A stretch of 64,000 nucleotides of DNA from Pedobacter ginsenosidimutans (GCF_001442625.1 NZ_LMZQ01000013.1:238121-302120); one strand, 5' to 3'; shown: positions 16,054 through 25,708, counted from the stretch's first letter. Program-made: numbers and translations. Notes: generated by a model from the sequence alone, not told the origin.

Positions 16054-17397
16054 TTAATGTTTTTTTTCAGGTGCCTGCAAAACTGAAGCCGTTTGCAGTT
16101 TTGTCCATGTTTTAAGTTTAAAGCCGTGTATGGCATAAAAGCAGAGGTATGCGTAACAAGGCAATAACACCCAGTAGGCATCGCGTACATTGAACCTATC
16201 GGCCAGATAACCATAAATAAGTGGTAAAATGGCATTTCCGCTTAATCCCATTATCAAAATGGATGCCCCGATTTTAATAAACCTACCTAGACCATCCATT
16301 GCAAGCGGCCATATCCCTGCCCATATCATCGAATTGGCGAAACCCAAAAGCACAATAAACCAGATGGAAATATGGGTATGATGACCAAAAACGGTTACTT
16401 CGCCCTGTGCATAAATGATAAGAAAAGTAAAAATGATGCCCAGAAAGGTACAGATCCTTAAAGCAATCAATTGGCTCAGATAACGCGGAATAAGCGAGAT
16501 CCCCAGCAGATATCCAATAATGGTGGCAGAAAGGGTGTATGATGGAAAAGCTTTAGCCTCCAATAGCGAAATCCCCATTGAATGTGCATAACCGATTACG
16601 GTATCAACAGCAAGTACCTGCGAGCCTACGTGAAGGAAAATGGCAACCGCACCCAGTATCAAATGCGGAAATTCGACGATATTTTTTTTGGTCGAGGTAA
16701 TAGCTGCCACCTCTAAAGTTTCCTGATTAGTATCGATTTCGGGAAGCGGCGAAAAACGAACAAAAAAGCCCAGTAGCAACAGGATTGTACCAACCGTTGT
16801 ATAGGGCACAATTACCCTGCGGGCCAGCTCATCCAAAATCACTTTCTGGTCTGCTAAGTGCATACCATTCAGTTCTTTAAACAACTGGGTATCGGTTGGC
16901 CGCAATATAACTGCAGCAAACAGCAGTGGTGCAATAATACCAGCCATTTTATTACAGATGCCCATAATGCTAAAGCGCTTTGCAGCACTCTCTTTTGGCC
17001 CAAGGATGGTAATGTATGGATTGGCTGCCGTCTGCAAAATGGCCAAACCGGCACCGAGTGTAAACAGGCCAAGCAGAAAAAGCTCGTAGGTGCGTGTATA
17101 GGCTGCAGGAACAAATATAAAGGCACCACAGGCCATAATCCAGAAACCGGCCATCATCCCTTTTTTAAAGCCTACTTTTTTTAATAGGTAGGATGCTGGT
17201 ACAGCAAAAACCAGATAGGAAATGTAAAAAGCAAAGGCAACCAGATACGACTGCAGATTGTTCAATTGACAGGCAATCTTAAAATATGGAATGAGTATCG
17301 CGTTGATCCAGGTGACAAATCCAAAGATAAAAAACAGCCCTGCTATAATAGAAATTGGCACAATGCTCTCTTTTCCGAAGTTGGTTTGATTGCTCAT
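16054..17397 (-). CDS. nagP: GlcNAc permease NagP-like (FucP-family MFS)
   Basis: A 447-residue 12-helix inner-membrane sugar/proton symporter of the FucP branch of the major facilitator superfamily. Typical FucP-type segments are FGFVTWINAILIPYFK near residue 30, VGFKKGMMAGFW and LAILQTAANPYITILGP. It is the last gene of the second GlcNAc operon, one base after the preceding GH20 stop. It sits among three GH20 hexosaminidases and NagX, the context in which NagP was defined in other bacteria. GlcNAc is therefore the likely substrate; fucose or glucose is the family-level alternative. Confidence 0.88.
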   Translation of the reverse strand: MSNQTNFGKESIVPISIIAGLFFIFGFVTWINAILIPYFKIACQLNNLQSYLVAFAFYISYLVFAVPASYLLKKVGFKKGMMAGFWIMACGAFIFVPAAYTRTYELFLLGLFTLGAGLAILQTAANPYITILGPKESAAKRFSIMGICNKMAGIIAPLLFAAVILRPTDTQLFKELNGMHLADQKVILDELARRVIVPYTTVGTILLLLGFFVRFSPLPEIDTNQETLEVAAITSTKKNIVEFPHLILGAVAIFLHVGSQVLAVDTVIGYAHSMGISLLEAKAFPSYTLSATIIGYLLGISLIPRYLSQLIALRICTFLGIIFTFLIIYAQGEVTVFGHHTHISIWFIVLLGFANSMIWAGIWPLAMDGLGRFIKIGASILIMGLSGNAILPLIYGYLADRFNVRDAYWVLLPCYAYLCFYAIHGFKLKTWTKLQTASVLQAPEKKH

Positions 17398-17398
17398 A

Positions 17399-18979
17399 TT
17401 AATTTCTTTTTGCAGATAACGTACTGTACAACAATTCTATTTTTTTGTTCCGGAGGGCATTTTCTGTCTTGAGTTCGGGCAGATAAAAACTATCCTGGTT
17501 AAGTTTAATAAAACGTTTATCAATTTCTTTGGTTGGTAATGCCTCAAGCCGTTTCAATAATGATGGAATCGTGCCGGGATCGAAATCCGGTGCATTTACA
17601 GCCGCTTCAATCTGCATGTACTTCAGGTATTGCACCCTGATATCGGCCATTAACCGGTAATGTTCAAACTCCGGCTTGTTTTTAGCTGGGTTCAAGCCAG
17701 CAAAAATCGCTGCCGCCTGTTGCGCAGAATCTAACAATTGCGGAATAGTCTGCTCCCCTCCCGTCACCTTGCCCTGATTAATTTCAAATGCCCTTACACT
17801 AAGGGCTGTTCGAAATCTCTTTGCATCCGCTTCATTTAGTGCGTATTTATCAATGGCATACTGTTCTATAAAACGGTCTTTATTTAACACAAAACCATTA
17901 TTTAAGCTCGATATATAGGCATCAACAAGGATATTGAATCCTGTAATGGGATATACATGCCTGATGGCGTGTAGGTCATAAATATCGGTATGGGTTTCAA
18001 AAACAGGAGAATAGACACCAGATGTAGACCATGAGGTCATCACCATTCCTTTATAACCCAGTTTTGCCGATTGCGGAATAAAATCGGTTATGTTTTTGAA
18101 ATGTTTGTTCCAGTCGGTAAGGAAATAATTATCCGGATTACTTCTCAATGCAGGTGCACCCCATATTTCAAATCCGTACGACATCAATTTTTGATGATCG
18201 CCAAAACGGTTCAGGTCCCAGCCATAGTTCCAATCTACCAATACCGTTTGTTTTGGAAGATTTTTTAGTGCTTCAGGGTATTTCATGGCAATGTCTGCCC
18301 AGATAATCGGGCGTTTGCCAAGACTTACCACCACATCGCAGATCATTTTGATATAATCGCCATATAAACGTGCCATGCCCAGCTTCTTTACTTTCTCCTG
18401 TGATGCCGGCGAATGGCCAAGCAGATAGGTTTCGTCTCCACCGACATGGATATAAGGCGAATGGTGTGTACTGATCATATCTTTAAAGAGATCGGTAAAC
18501 AATGCTTTCGCTCCTTCTTCCTTGATCGGATTGATCTGCGAATAATCTTTTTGGTCTTCCCTTAAATCGGCATAGCGGTAGTTTTTCAGGATATACTCCA
18601 CATGCCCGAAACTTTGCTGCAAGGGAATCACATCAATACCGATTGAACTGCAATACGCGACGAATGACTTAATTTCTTCAACAGTATAATGGTAACGGTT
18701 AGCAATAATGGCATGTTGTTTGGCATAAGGATAACTTGCCTCCCATTCCATGATCAAGGTATTGATACCACCTTTGCTCAGCTTCAGCGCAAAGGTCTTC
18801 AATGCTGGCATTTTCATAACCTGGATCCGCAGATCGAGATGGAAAGCCCTTACCGGGAATTCGTTCTTATCCTGTGCAGCCGTGGTAAAAACCTGAAAGG
18901 AAAAAATCAAAAAGAATAACAGGAGCATACACTTTTTAAGCTCGAGTAGGCGATGGGTATGGGGATGATTGTTGCACAT
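17399..18979 (-). CDS. GH20-type beta-N-acetylhexosaminidase, divergent
   Basis: A 526-residue exported enzyme. The signal peptide is the hydrophobic MLLLFFLIFSFQVFTTAAQ preceded by a 17-residue charged leader; the start at 18979 is taken because it leaves normal spacing, but the internal ATG at 18928 is possible. The catalytic Asp-Glu pair of GH20 is present in IHVGGDETY (D182/E183), with FGHVEYIL and TSWSTSGVY further along. It lacks the N-terminal GH20b-type domain of the two other hexosaminidases here. It belongs to the operon ending in nagP and should release terminal GlcNAc from chitooligomers or glycans. Confidence 0.82.
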   Translation of the reverse strand: MCNNHPHTHRLLELKKCMLLLFFLIFSFQVFTTAAQDKNEFPVRAFHLDLRIQVMKMPALKTFALKLSKGGINTLIMEWEASYPYAKQHAIIANRYHYTVEEIKSFVAYCSSIGIDVIPLQQSFGHVEYILKNYRYADLREDQKDYSQINPIKEEGAKALFTDLFKDMISTHHSPYIHVGGDETYLLGHSPASQEKVKKLGMARLYGDYIKMICDVVVSLGKRPIIWADIAMKYPEALKNLPKQTVLVDWNYGWDLNRFGDHQKLMSYGFEIWGAPALRSNPDNYFLTDWNKHFKNITDFIPQSAKLGYKGMVMTSWSTSGVYSPVFETHTDIYDLHAIRHVYPITGFNILVDAYISSLNNGFVLNKDRFIEQYAIDKYALNEADAKRFRTALSVRAFEINQGKVTGGEQTIPQLLDSAQQAAAIFAGLNPAKNKPEFEHYRLMADIRVQYLKYMQIEAAVNAPDFDPGTIPSLLKRLEALPTKEIDKRFIKLNQDSFYLPELKTENALRNKKIELLYSTLSAKRN

Positions 18980-19028
18980 AGAAATTTGTTTGTGTTTGGG
19001 ATGCCCTGCTCGGGCAAATTAGCAAATA

Positions 19029-20162
19029 TTACACTTTAATATAAATTCTTTTCAAGTCCATTATTAAGGCAAACAGCCAGATAAAAAGCATGTAGCTTAT
19101 GGCATATAAAAATGATGAAGCGTATGCATTAAGCCAGCTGGCAAAGTAATGGGAATGGATAAAAACCGGCAAGGGCATTCCATTTGCGGTAAAAAGATAT
19201 AAAATGCTGTTGACTGTCCACGCCAGAATATAAATAAACAGGGCATTTTTACCGAATACAACAAAGAACCCGGCCCATTTAATCCACTTCCATCGATCAA
19301 TAACGAGGATTAGTACACCCAATACCAGCAGATCTATTCCAACAGTTAGCAAAACATAGGAACTTGTCCATAGTGATTTATTTATCGGAAAAATGCTGTG
19401 CCATGCCCATGCAATAACAACCATGGCAACACCGCTCGTCAAGAATTTGCTCATCGTTCCTGACTGTTTCTGCTGCAGTGCTCTACCTGCGAAATAACCT
19501 ATCAATACATTTACAATTGCTGGCAAACAGCTCAATAGTCCCTCAGGATCAAAAGGCAGTCCATATCCCTGGTAGAGGTTTTTTTCTGGAACAATCAAAA
19601 GGTCGAGTTTGAGCACGGCATTGCCTGCCAAACTGTAAGGATCTCCATGGTCACCAAAAAAATAGAGCATGGCCCAATAGGCCAATAAAATGATGCCTGC
19701 CAAAATGATATTCACTTTTTTTGGAAAGTAGTAGATCATTAGCGAGGCAATAAAATAACAGATCGCTATCCGCTGTAACACACCGAATAACCGGATATTT
19801 GCCCAGGATTTCAAAACAAATCCTTCATTTTGCAACATCACAAAAGGAAACTGGTTAAGCAATAGGCCGATAAAAAAAATAGTTAATGCCCGTCTGAACG
19901 CCTTTTGAAGAAACTGTTTCTGGAGCCCTGGAAATTCATATCTTTTCATGCTGAAAGCCAGCGCATTTCCTACTACGAACAAAAAAGTGGGAAATACCAG
20001 ATCGGTTAACGTAAAGCCATGCCAGGCGGCGTGTTTTAACGAAGCATAAATTGCCGACCGGGTTCCGGGTGTGTTTACCACGATCATAAGTGTAATGGTC
20101 ATTCCCCTTAGTACATCAAGCGATAAATACCTGGATGAGCCGTTCGTTTCTGCATTGTTCAT
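19029..20162 (-). CDS. nagX: NagX-like membrane acyltransferase
   Basis: A 377-residue polytopic inner-membrane protein of the DUF5009 / heparan-alpha-glucosaminide N-acetyltransferase-like group. The N-terminal signature is YLSLDVLRGMTITLMIVVNTPG, then LTDLVFPTFLFVVGNALAFS. About ten hydrophobic helices follow, with the conserved FPINKSLWTSSYVL in the second half. NagX genes recur in GlcNAc operons of proteobacteria and Bacteroidota, where a transacylase role for amino sugars is predicted but not settled. It starts 11 bases after the 836-residue GH20 stop. A paralogue opens the same operon (24520-25665). Confidence 0.82.
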   Translation of the reverse strand: MNNAETNGSSRYLSLDVLRGMTITLMIVVNTPGTRSAIYASLKHAAWHGFTLTDLVFPTFLFVVGNALAFSMKRYEFPGLQKQFLQKAFRRALTIFFIGLLLNQFPFVMLQNEGFVLKSWANIRLFGVLQRIAICYFIASLMIYYFPKKVNIILAGIILLAYWAMLYFFGDHGDPYSLAGNAVLKLDLLIVPEKNLYQGYGLPFDPEGLLSCLPAIVNVLIGYFAGRALQQKQSGTMSKFLTSGVAMVVIAWAWHSIFPINKSLWTSSYVLLTVGIDLLVLGVLILVIDRWKWIKWAGFFVVFGKNALFIYILAWTVNSILYLFTANGMPLPVFIHSHYFASWLNAYASSFLYAISYMLFIWLFALIMDLKRIYIKV

Positions 20163-20173
20163 ATCGATGATGC

Positions 20174-22684
20174 TTATTTTGTAATTTTAGGGATACTAAA
20201 AATTGTTCTTCCACCCCTGCCCAAACGGTTAAAAGCCCGAAAAGCGTAATTCCCATCTGCAACAAGCGGGTGGGTATAAATCTTACTTTTGATACTCGGT
20301 TCACTCCCATCGGTGGTATAACGGATGTCAAAGCCAGCAAAGCGTATATTGGCCATTAAAAGACCATTCTCATTCTTTAATCCCACTGTTGGAATCCTGT
20401 AATTATAGCCTCCATTGTAATAATCCAACCTTGGCAGTTCCTTTTTGGCCAGAACATTAATAAAATTCGACCAATCCTTTTGGTAGGCTTGTTTATAGGT
20501 CAACGAGTCGATCGGACCTGCCCATGCCGGATCTTTTGCCCAGGCCCGCTCAATTAGTCCGAACAGTTTAGGAAGCAATAAGTATTCAAACTGATCCTGA
20601 TTTTTTATAATTTCGCTCCATAAGGGAGCCTGCATACCTACGATATTATTTTTGCCCGCCTCGGTTAGTTTTTCATACACACGGGCAGCGGTTGAAGTTT
20701 CGGACTGTCGTTTTTCACGCAGATAATCAAAAGGAATAAAATTGAAAGGCTTATCCACATCAACATAACCACCCCAATATTGCCCAGGTTCGAAATAGCT
20801 GGTATTATAGGCAAGATCGAGGTAAAGATTGGATACGTTGCTCAGTACTACCTTGTAACCTGCGTTCGCCATCCTATAGGCCAAATCCTCATTCGGAAAC
20901 TGATTGTTCCAAACATCTACATGAAAGTTTTCGCTGGCAAAACGGGGATCAACAATCATGGTTTTCTTTCCGTTGACCAAAGTTTTACGGAGCCCGATTT
21001 CTTCCCAGCCTGAAAGATACAAACCTCTTTCTTTTAGCATGAGGTTAATCTTATTGAAATAATAATACCACATTTCGTCAACCGAACTTACCGTGCTATT
21101 CGAATTTAATACAGCCCTAACCGCTGGCGATTTCTCCCAGACACCCGCCGGCACTTCATCACCACCAAAATGGATGGTATTCAGCGGTGCGTGGGCCTCT
21201 TTGTACATGGCAATCAATTCATCGGTAATTTTGGTTAAAAACCTGTAGGTAGAAGGCAATGCGACATTAATTACATTATCGTTAAATCCCTGTACCGATC
21301 GATAAATTGATCTATCCGCAGTATCCCTTAAAAGGTAAGCCGTTGCATTTTGCTGCTCTCCACGATTTTTATAGTACTGATAGCGGGCGTCCATTGCCTT
21401 TATGGCAGCCCTTGCATGCCCTGGTGTTTCTATTTCGGTGATCACTTCAATATGATTTGCAGTAGCATATTTCAAAATTTCTACGAAATCCGCTCTGCTG
21501 TAATAACCGCTTCCCGTTTTATTGTTTCTTGATGGTCCCGAGCCATATGCGGGAAGAATTTCTTTTTGTTCGTTTAAGGCATGTCCCCGGTAGGCACCAA
21601 CAGCAGTCAATTCCGGTAATCCAGGTATTTCCAATCTCCAACCTTCATCGTCTGTGATGTGAAAATGAAATTTATTCAGCTTGTACATTGCCATCAGGTC
21701 AAGGGTTTTTAGCACTGTCTTTTTAGGCTGAAAGTTCCTTGCCACATCCATCATAAATGCACGATGGCCAAACCTGGGTTCATCTGTAATGTTTATTGAT
21801 GCTATATTTAATGTTTCGCCCTTCTTTGACCATGCGGCCAGCGGCATTAAACTTTTAAGCGATTGAATACCATAAAAAACCCCGGTATTAGCGCCCGAAG
21901 TAATGGTAATTTTAGCTGTATTTACCTGTAGCTGATAAGCATCATCGGCAATTGAAGGATCCAATCTGAGTTCAATTGTTTTTCGTCCGTCAACGTCTTT
22001 TTCAGGCACATTTTTTAAAACTTTACTTATTTCCTTAATCAGGTATTTTTTTTCATTATTTAACTGTTTATCAGCAACAATGCGCACTGTTTTATCTAAA
22101 TAAAAAAAGCCAATGCCTTTGGTAAAATGAACCGGAGTCGGAAAAACCGGCATTAATTGATCCTTTGATGTACCGACAATTGCCCTGTTCTGGGTATAAA
22201 TTTCATCTGCTAGTTTTCGTTCCTCCTCATTCACATCAACTACTGTTTCCATTTTTACTTTGAGTGGGATGGCACTGCTGTTCTGATCATCCCAGGCCCA
22301 GTAAAAGCCTTTTGGGAAATCGGTAATATTTTTGGCTGCTCTCGATACAATTGATATTTCAACAGATTTTCCGGCGGGGATTACTTTAAGCGTGCCGTTA
22401 GGAACAAGTGCAAATAAATCACCATTGATATGCCTTACCGAGATTGGCCCACCTTTAATATTGTCGTACACATCGCCTGCGTTGAAAAAAACCGTCCAGC
22501 CTTTAAGTGGAAAATCTATCTTACTGCCGTTAACGACTGTAAAATTTACAAGTGTTTCCTTTTTACTATTTGTATTCTGCCGGATAATTTTCCATTCCAA
22601 TTTCAGCTCATTAGGATTGAAACGATTTTGTGCCCAAGTATTTATACAAAAAGATAAAACAAGAAAAACTGTTAGGTATCGCAT
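20174..22684 (-). CDS. Chitobiase-type GH20 beta-hexosaminidase
   Basis: An 836-residue exported hexosaminidase. Residues 1-18 are a signal peptide. A chitobiase N-terminal carbohydrate-binding domain (CHB_HEX, about 25-150; LKGWTVFFNAGDVYDN) is followed by the GH20b domain (about 170-300). The GH20 barrel then carries HFGGDEVPAGVWEKSP (catalytic D509/E510). The C-terminal CHB_HEX_C beta domain has FDIRYTTDGSEPS. This is the classical chitobiase layout, for splitting chitobiose and longer oligomers to GlcNAc. It is in the middle of the nagP operon, with its own paralogues on both sides. Confidence 0.93.
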   Translation of the reverse strand: MRYLTVFLVLSFCINTWAQNRFNPNELKLEWKIIRQNTNSKKETLVNFTVVNGSKIDFPLKGWTVFFNAGDVYDNIKGGPISVRHINGDLFALVPNGTLKVIPAGKSVEISIVSRAAKNITDFPKGFYWAWDDQNSSAIPLKVKMETVVDVNEEERKLADEIYTQNRAIVGTSKDQLMPVFPTPVHFTKGIGFFYLDKTVRIVADKQLNNEKKYLIKEISKVLKNVPEKDVDGRKTIELRLDPSIADDAYQLQVNTAKITITSGANTGVFYGIQSLKSLMPLAAWSKKGETLNIASINITDEPRFGHRAFMMDVARNFQPKKTVLKTLDLMAMYKLNKFHFHITDDEGWRLEIPGLPELTAVGAYRGHALNEQKEILPAYGSGPSRNNKTGSGYYSRADFVEILKYATANHIEVITEIETPGHARAAIKAMDARYQYYKNRGEQQNATAYLLRDTADRSIYRSVQGFNDNVINVALPSTYRFLTKITDELIAMYKEAHAPLNTIHFGGDEVPAGVWEKSPAVRAVLNSNSTVSSVDEMWYYYFNKINLMLKERGLYLSGWEEIGLRKTLVNGKKTMIVDPRFASENFHVDVWNNQFPNEDLAYRMANAGYKVVLSNVSNLYLDLAYNTSYFEPGQYWGGYVDVDKPFNFIPFDYLREKRQSETSTAARVYEKLTEAGKNNIVGMQAPLWSEIIKNQDQFEYLLLPKLFGLIERAWAKDPAWAGPIDSLTYKQAYQKDWSNFINVLAKKELPRLDYYNGGYNYRIPTVGLKNENGLLMANIRFAGFDIRYTTDGSEPSIKSKIYTHPLVADGNYAFRAFNRLGRGGRTIFSIPKITK

Positions 22685-22747
22685 AGAATTTTAAATTAGC
22701 TATTGATTAAGCACAGCACCCACGCTGTTTTTTTATTGAATTAAGAC

Positions 22748-23566
22748 TTACAAGGGTATGTATTTGAACTCGCGGATAATGATCTCAACATTCTGTCCGT
22801 TTGATGGAGGCACCGTTTTGAACAGCCACAAATTCATTCGAACAGGCATCGGAACTGTACTGATCGATGTAGCCGGTGCATTCCATGTTTTGGTAGCGAA
22901 CAGATTTGTATTCCCATCCTGGTGACCGTGCAAACTCTTGAAAACAATAGAATTAGCAGTTCGGGTAAACCGATGTGTTGTCCAATCGCCAGTGAGCGTA
23001 AAATTCTGCAAATATTCTACATTCTTTGGCGTGGTAACCCCTACGGCAGGCCAAACTGTATAATTAAGGTTATTGGCATTGTTCGGATAGCCCCATCTCG
23101 AAAATTCGATGTCCATTTCGTCGTGCAGATTGACACCTGAATAATTGAAAAGTCCAAAAACGATGTTGTGGTCCAGCGTATCTATCCTTCCCACCACTTT
23201 CCATTGGTAGGTGCCATATCCCAGGGTATCCAACATAATAACCTCTGAGCATTTCCATGTATTGTTACTCAGATCTTTGGTTAACTTTAAGTGGAGGTAC
23301 CCATTTGCATCTACAAAAACATTCGAACTGCTCCAATAGTTGGCCCAGGGACCAGCAGTACCACTTCCGCTATCCTTAACTTGCCAAGTGTACCCCGAAA
23401 AATTTATAGTGGTCTGATTAGTTATTAAATTGGTTACAGGATTTACAGCAACAGCCTTATTCTTGCCTGTCAGCGGCTGTAAATTATTTATCTGCTCTTT
23501 CTTACAGGAAGCAAATACAGTGGACACAATCAAAAGTATCCACATTAAATATGGTCTTGTTTTCAT
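22748..23566 (-). CDS. GH16-like lipoprotein 1
   Basis: A 272-residue lipoprotein (MKTRPYLMWILLIVSTVFASC) whose body is a concanavalin-like jelly roll of the GH16 kind. GTYQWKVVGRIDTLDHNIVFGLFNYSG leads into HDEMDIEFSRWG, where E150, D152 and E154 fit the GH16 catalytic ExDxE pattern. The C-terminus is EIIIREFKYIPL. It is about 65% identical by eye over the core to the next gene upstream. GH16 enzymes normally cut beta-glucans or galactans, so its presence inside a chitin operon is notable. It might bind or cut a different chitin-associated glucan, or have new specificity. Confidence 0.7.
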   Translation of the reverse strand: MKTRPYLMWILLIVSTVFASCKKEQINNLQPLTGKNKAVAVNPVTNLITNQTTINFSGYTWQVKDSGSGTAGPWANYWSSSNVFVDANGYLHLKLTKDLSNNTWKCSEVIMLDTLGYGTYQWKVVGRIDTLDHNIVFGLFNYSGVNLHDEMDIEFSRWGYPNNANNLNYTVWPAVGVTTPKNVEYLQNFTLTGDWTTHRFTRTANSIVFKSLHGHQDGNTNLFATKTWNAPATSISTVPMPVRMNLWLFKTVPPSNGQNVEIIIREFKYIPL

Positions 23567-23632
23567 AATTAATGTTTTTTAGTTTCCGGATGCATGGGTG
23601 CTGTGCTTAGAATTGGGCAAATAAAATCTGGT

Positions 23633-23651
23633 CGGCCTATTTTTTAGGCCG
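23633..23651 (-). terminator. Hairpin between the two GH16-like genes
   Basis: CGGCCTA/TAGGCCG forms a perfect 7-bp stem with a 5-T loop in the 133-base gap, the widest gap inside this operon. There is only a weak T-rich tail on minus-strand RNA, so it may act as a partial attenuator or a transcript-stability element rather than a full stop. Confidence 0.35.
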
Positions 23652-23699
23652 TTATAATTATTGATGAGCAAAAAGTTCCTTTGTTAAAAACTGATAAAA

Positions 23700-24485
23700 T
23701 TAAAGGGGAATAAATTTGAAATCTCTGATTACAATCTCTACATCTGCATTATTGGATGGGGGAACGCCTTTAAAGATCCAAAGATTGATAAATACAGGCA
23801 TTTCCAGTTTACTGATCGATGTTTTAGGTGCATCCCAGCTTTTGGTTGCAAAAATATTTTTGTCGCCGTCCTGAAATCCGTATAAACTGGTAAATGTGAG
23901 CGATTTTTCTGTACGTTTAAAACGATGGGTGGTATATGTTCCATTTAAACTGAAGGGTTGTACGTGTTCTACATTTTTAGGTTCAGTAACCCCACTTGCG
24001 GGCCAAATGGTATAATTCAGGTTTTTATTATTTTCTGGGTGCCCCCATTTAGAAAATTCGATATCCATTTCATCATGCTTGTCCTCGCCAGAATAATTAA
24101 ATAATCCAAAAACGATATTATGATCGAGGGTATCTATACGGCCATCAATTTTCCATTGATAAGTACCATAACCCAGTTTTTCCGTCATAATTACCTCCGA
24201 GCATTCCCATATACCGGTTGCAGGATCTTTGGTGAGCTTTAAATGCAAAAAACCGTTCTTGTCGACAAAGGCATTCTTTTCGCTCCAGCTATTTGGCCCC
24301 GGTTCACCTTTTTTTGATCTGATTTTCCAGGTGTAACCTGCAAATTTTAGTGTTTTAGGTTCATCCTCATTTCGGCTTAAATTGGCTTTTTTAAGCTGTG
24401 GAACGCCCCCCTCTGGGTTGGTAAATCCCGACATCGACAGTGCTGTAAACAACAGCAAAGCCGATAAATAAATACTTTTTTTCAT
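23700..24485 (-). CDS. GH16-like exported protein 2
   Basis: A 261-residue exported paralogue of the neighbouring GH16-like lipoprotein. It has a normal signal peptide (MKKSIYLSALLLFTALSMSGF) and no lipobox Cys, so it should be periplasmic or secreted rather than lipid-anchored. The catalytic-type motif is HDEMDIEFSKWG (E139, D141, E143) within YGTYQWKIDGRIDTLDHNIVF. It is the second gene of the operon, 34 bases after the acyltransferase gene. The pairing of one anchored and one soluble copy suggests division of labour at two locations. Activity is not established. Confidence 0.7.
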   Translation of the reverse strand: MKKSIYLSALLLFTALSMSGFTNPEGGVPQLKKANLSRNEDEPKTLKFAGYTWKIRSKKGEPGPNSWSEKNAFVDKNGFLHLKLTKDPATGIWECSEVIMTEKLGYGTYQWKIDGRIDTLDHNIVFGLFNYSGEDKHDEMDIEFSKWGHPENNKNLNYTIWPASGVTEPKNVEHVQPFSLNGTYTTHRFKRTEKSLTFTSLYGFQDGDKNIFATKSWDAPKTSISKLEMPVFINLWIFKGVPPSNNADVEIVIRDFKFIPL

Positions 24486-24519
24486 TTTGGTTCTTCTGTT
24501 TAGTTGATATTTATAATGG

Positions 24520-25665
24520 TTAAATTTTAATCATGATGTCTTTTTTGTACATCCACCAGGCGAGTGCAGTAAATAGCAGCATATAAAATATGCCACTGGC
24601 CAGCGAATCGAGGTATGGGGATTCAAAGATTGGCTGCAATAGTTTATGGTAAATAAATGTTCTCAGATCCATACTTCCGCCTGATGTTTTTATCGGAATG
24701 ATATTCAGAATTCTGGGCAATAGTTCGGAGAGAAAATAAAGCGTAATGGCATTCCGGCCCAAGGCTAAGAACGGGAGGAATGGAACTTTTATCCCTTTTA
24801 TATCGATGAGGTAATAACTCGCAGAAAGCCCAACGCAGGCCAGTCCTCCTGTATAAAGCACATATGAACTTGTCCATAAGGATTTATTTATCGGAAAAAA
24901 CTGCCCCCAGGCAATTCCTAGCATTATAGTGCTTAATCCAAGCACCAGTAAATGGATGCATCTTCTGTTCATGCCGTACTTGCTATTCCTTAAAATATGG
25001 CCTGTTACTATGCCCATAATTACTGTGGCTATCGAAGGAATGGTACCAAGCAATGCCTGTGGATCCCAGGTTTTGTGGAGCAAATGGGAGGTGCCAAACA
25101 AACCCCGATCCAGGTAAGCACCCATATTGGTATCTTTTCCATAGTTGGCGGCTCCAATACCCGGAACAGGGATAAAGCTCAATACGCACCAGTAGCCAAC
25201 CAGGAAAAGAATGCCCAATATAATCTGTGTACCAAGCTTTGTTTTTATAAAAATCAGCGTTGCTAAAAAATATACAATCGCTATCCTAAACAGGATGCCC
25301 TGTATACGTAAATTCAGAATTGCATCAATTGGTGCAGTAAACACCTTTGGAAACAGAAAAAGAACAAAGCTCAGTCCGATCATGATCATCGACCGCCTCG
25401 CTGCCGCAGCTATAATTTCACGATGAGGCGTGTTATAACGCTTTTTGTCCATAGCGAAGCATATCGACACCCCTATAATAAAAAGGAAAAATGGAAAAAC
25501 CAGATCGGTAAGCGTGCAACCGTTCCAATCTGAATGCCCTAACTGAGGATACACATATTCATGACTTCCCATGTTGTTCACCAGGATCATCATGGCAATG
25601 GTAATTCCCCTGAAGACATCAAGAGATAGTAGTCTGCTCTGATTAACGGGTTCGATTTTCTCCAT
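24520..25665 (-). CDS. NagX-like membrane acyltransferase, paralogue 2
   Basis: A 381-residue polytopic membrane protein of the DUF5009/NagX group and paralogue of the gene at 19029-20162. Shared landmarks are LLSLDVFRGITIAMMILVNNMG, LTDLVFPFFLFIIGVSICFAMDKKR, LLGTIPSIATVIMGIVTGHIL and FFPINKSLWTSSYVLYTGGLA. I start at the ATG at 25665; a GTG at 25704 would add 13 residues and lies inside operator C. It is the first gene of the operon and begins 24 bases downstream of that operator. Substrate unknown; an acetyl-amino sugar is inferred from context. Confidence 0.82.
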   Translation of the reverse strand: MEKIEPVNQSRLLSLDVFRGITIAMMILVNNMGSHEYVYPQLGHSDWNGCTLTDLVFPFFLFIIGVSICFAMDKKRYNTPHREIIAAAARRSMIMIGLSFVLFLFPKVFTAPIDAILNLRIQGILFRIAIVYFLATLIFIKTKLGTQIILGILFLVGYWCVLSFIPVPGIGAANYGKDTNMGAYLDRGLFGTSHLLHKTWDPQALLGTIPSIATVIMGIVTGHILRNSKYGMNRRCIHLLVLGLSTIMLGIAWGQFFPINKSLWTSSYVLYTGGLACVGLSASYYLIDIKGIKVPFLPFLALGRNAITLYFLSELLPRILNIIPIKTSGGSMDLRTFIYHKLLQPIFESPYLDSLASGIFYMLLFTALAWWMYKKDIMIKI

Positions 25666-25688
25666 GGTTTGGTCAGTCGGTTGTTTTG

Positions 25689-25708
25689 TTTCGGGTACGT
25701 ACACGTAA
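25689..25708. promoter_or_regulatory. LacI-family operator C (upstream of nagX-like/nagP operon)
   Basis: TTTCGGGTACGTACACGTAA matches the palindromic consensus at 18 of 20 positions and lies 24 bases upstream of the first gene of the operon. On the minus strand it directly follows TATTTTAC, a weak -7 candidate with TTG 19 bases further upstream. Confidence 0.75.

Noticed and set aside
16869..17184. Overlapping 86- and 108-codon ORFs in nagP
   Set aside because: Both are antisense or out-of-frame readings of the MFS gene.
25666..25704. GTG start adding 13 residues to the NagX-like paralogue
   Set aside because: The extension lies inside LacI operator C, and the ATG at 25665 begins at the conserved N-terminus of the family.
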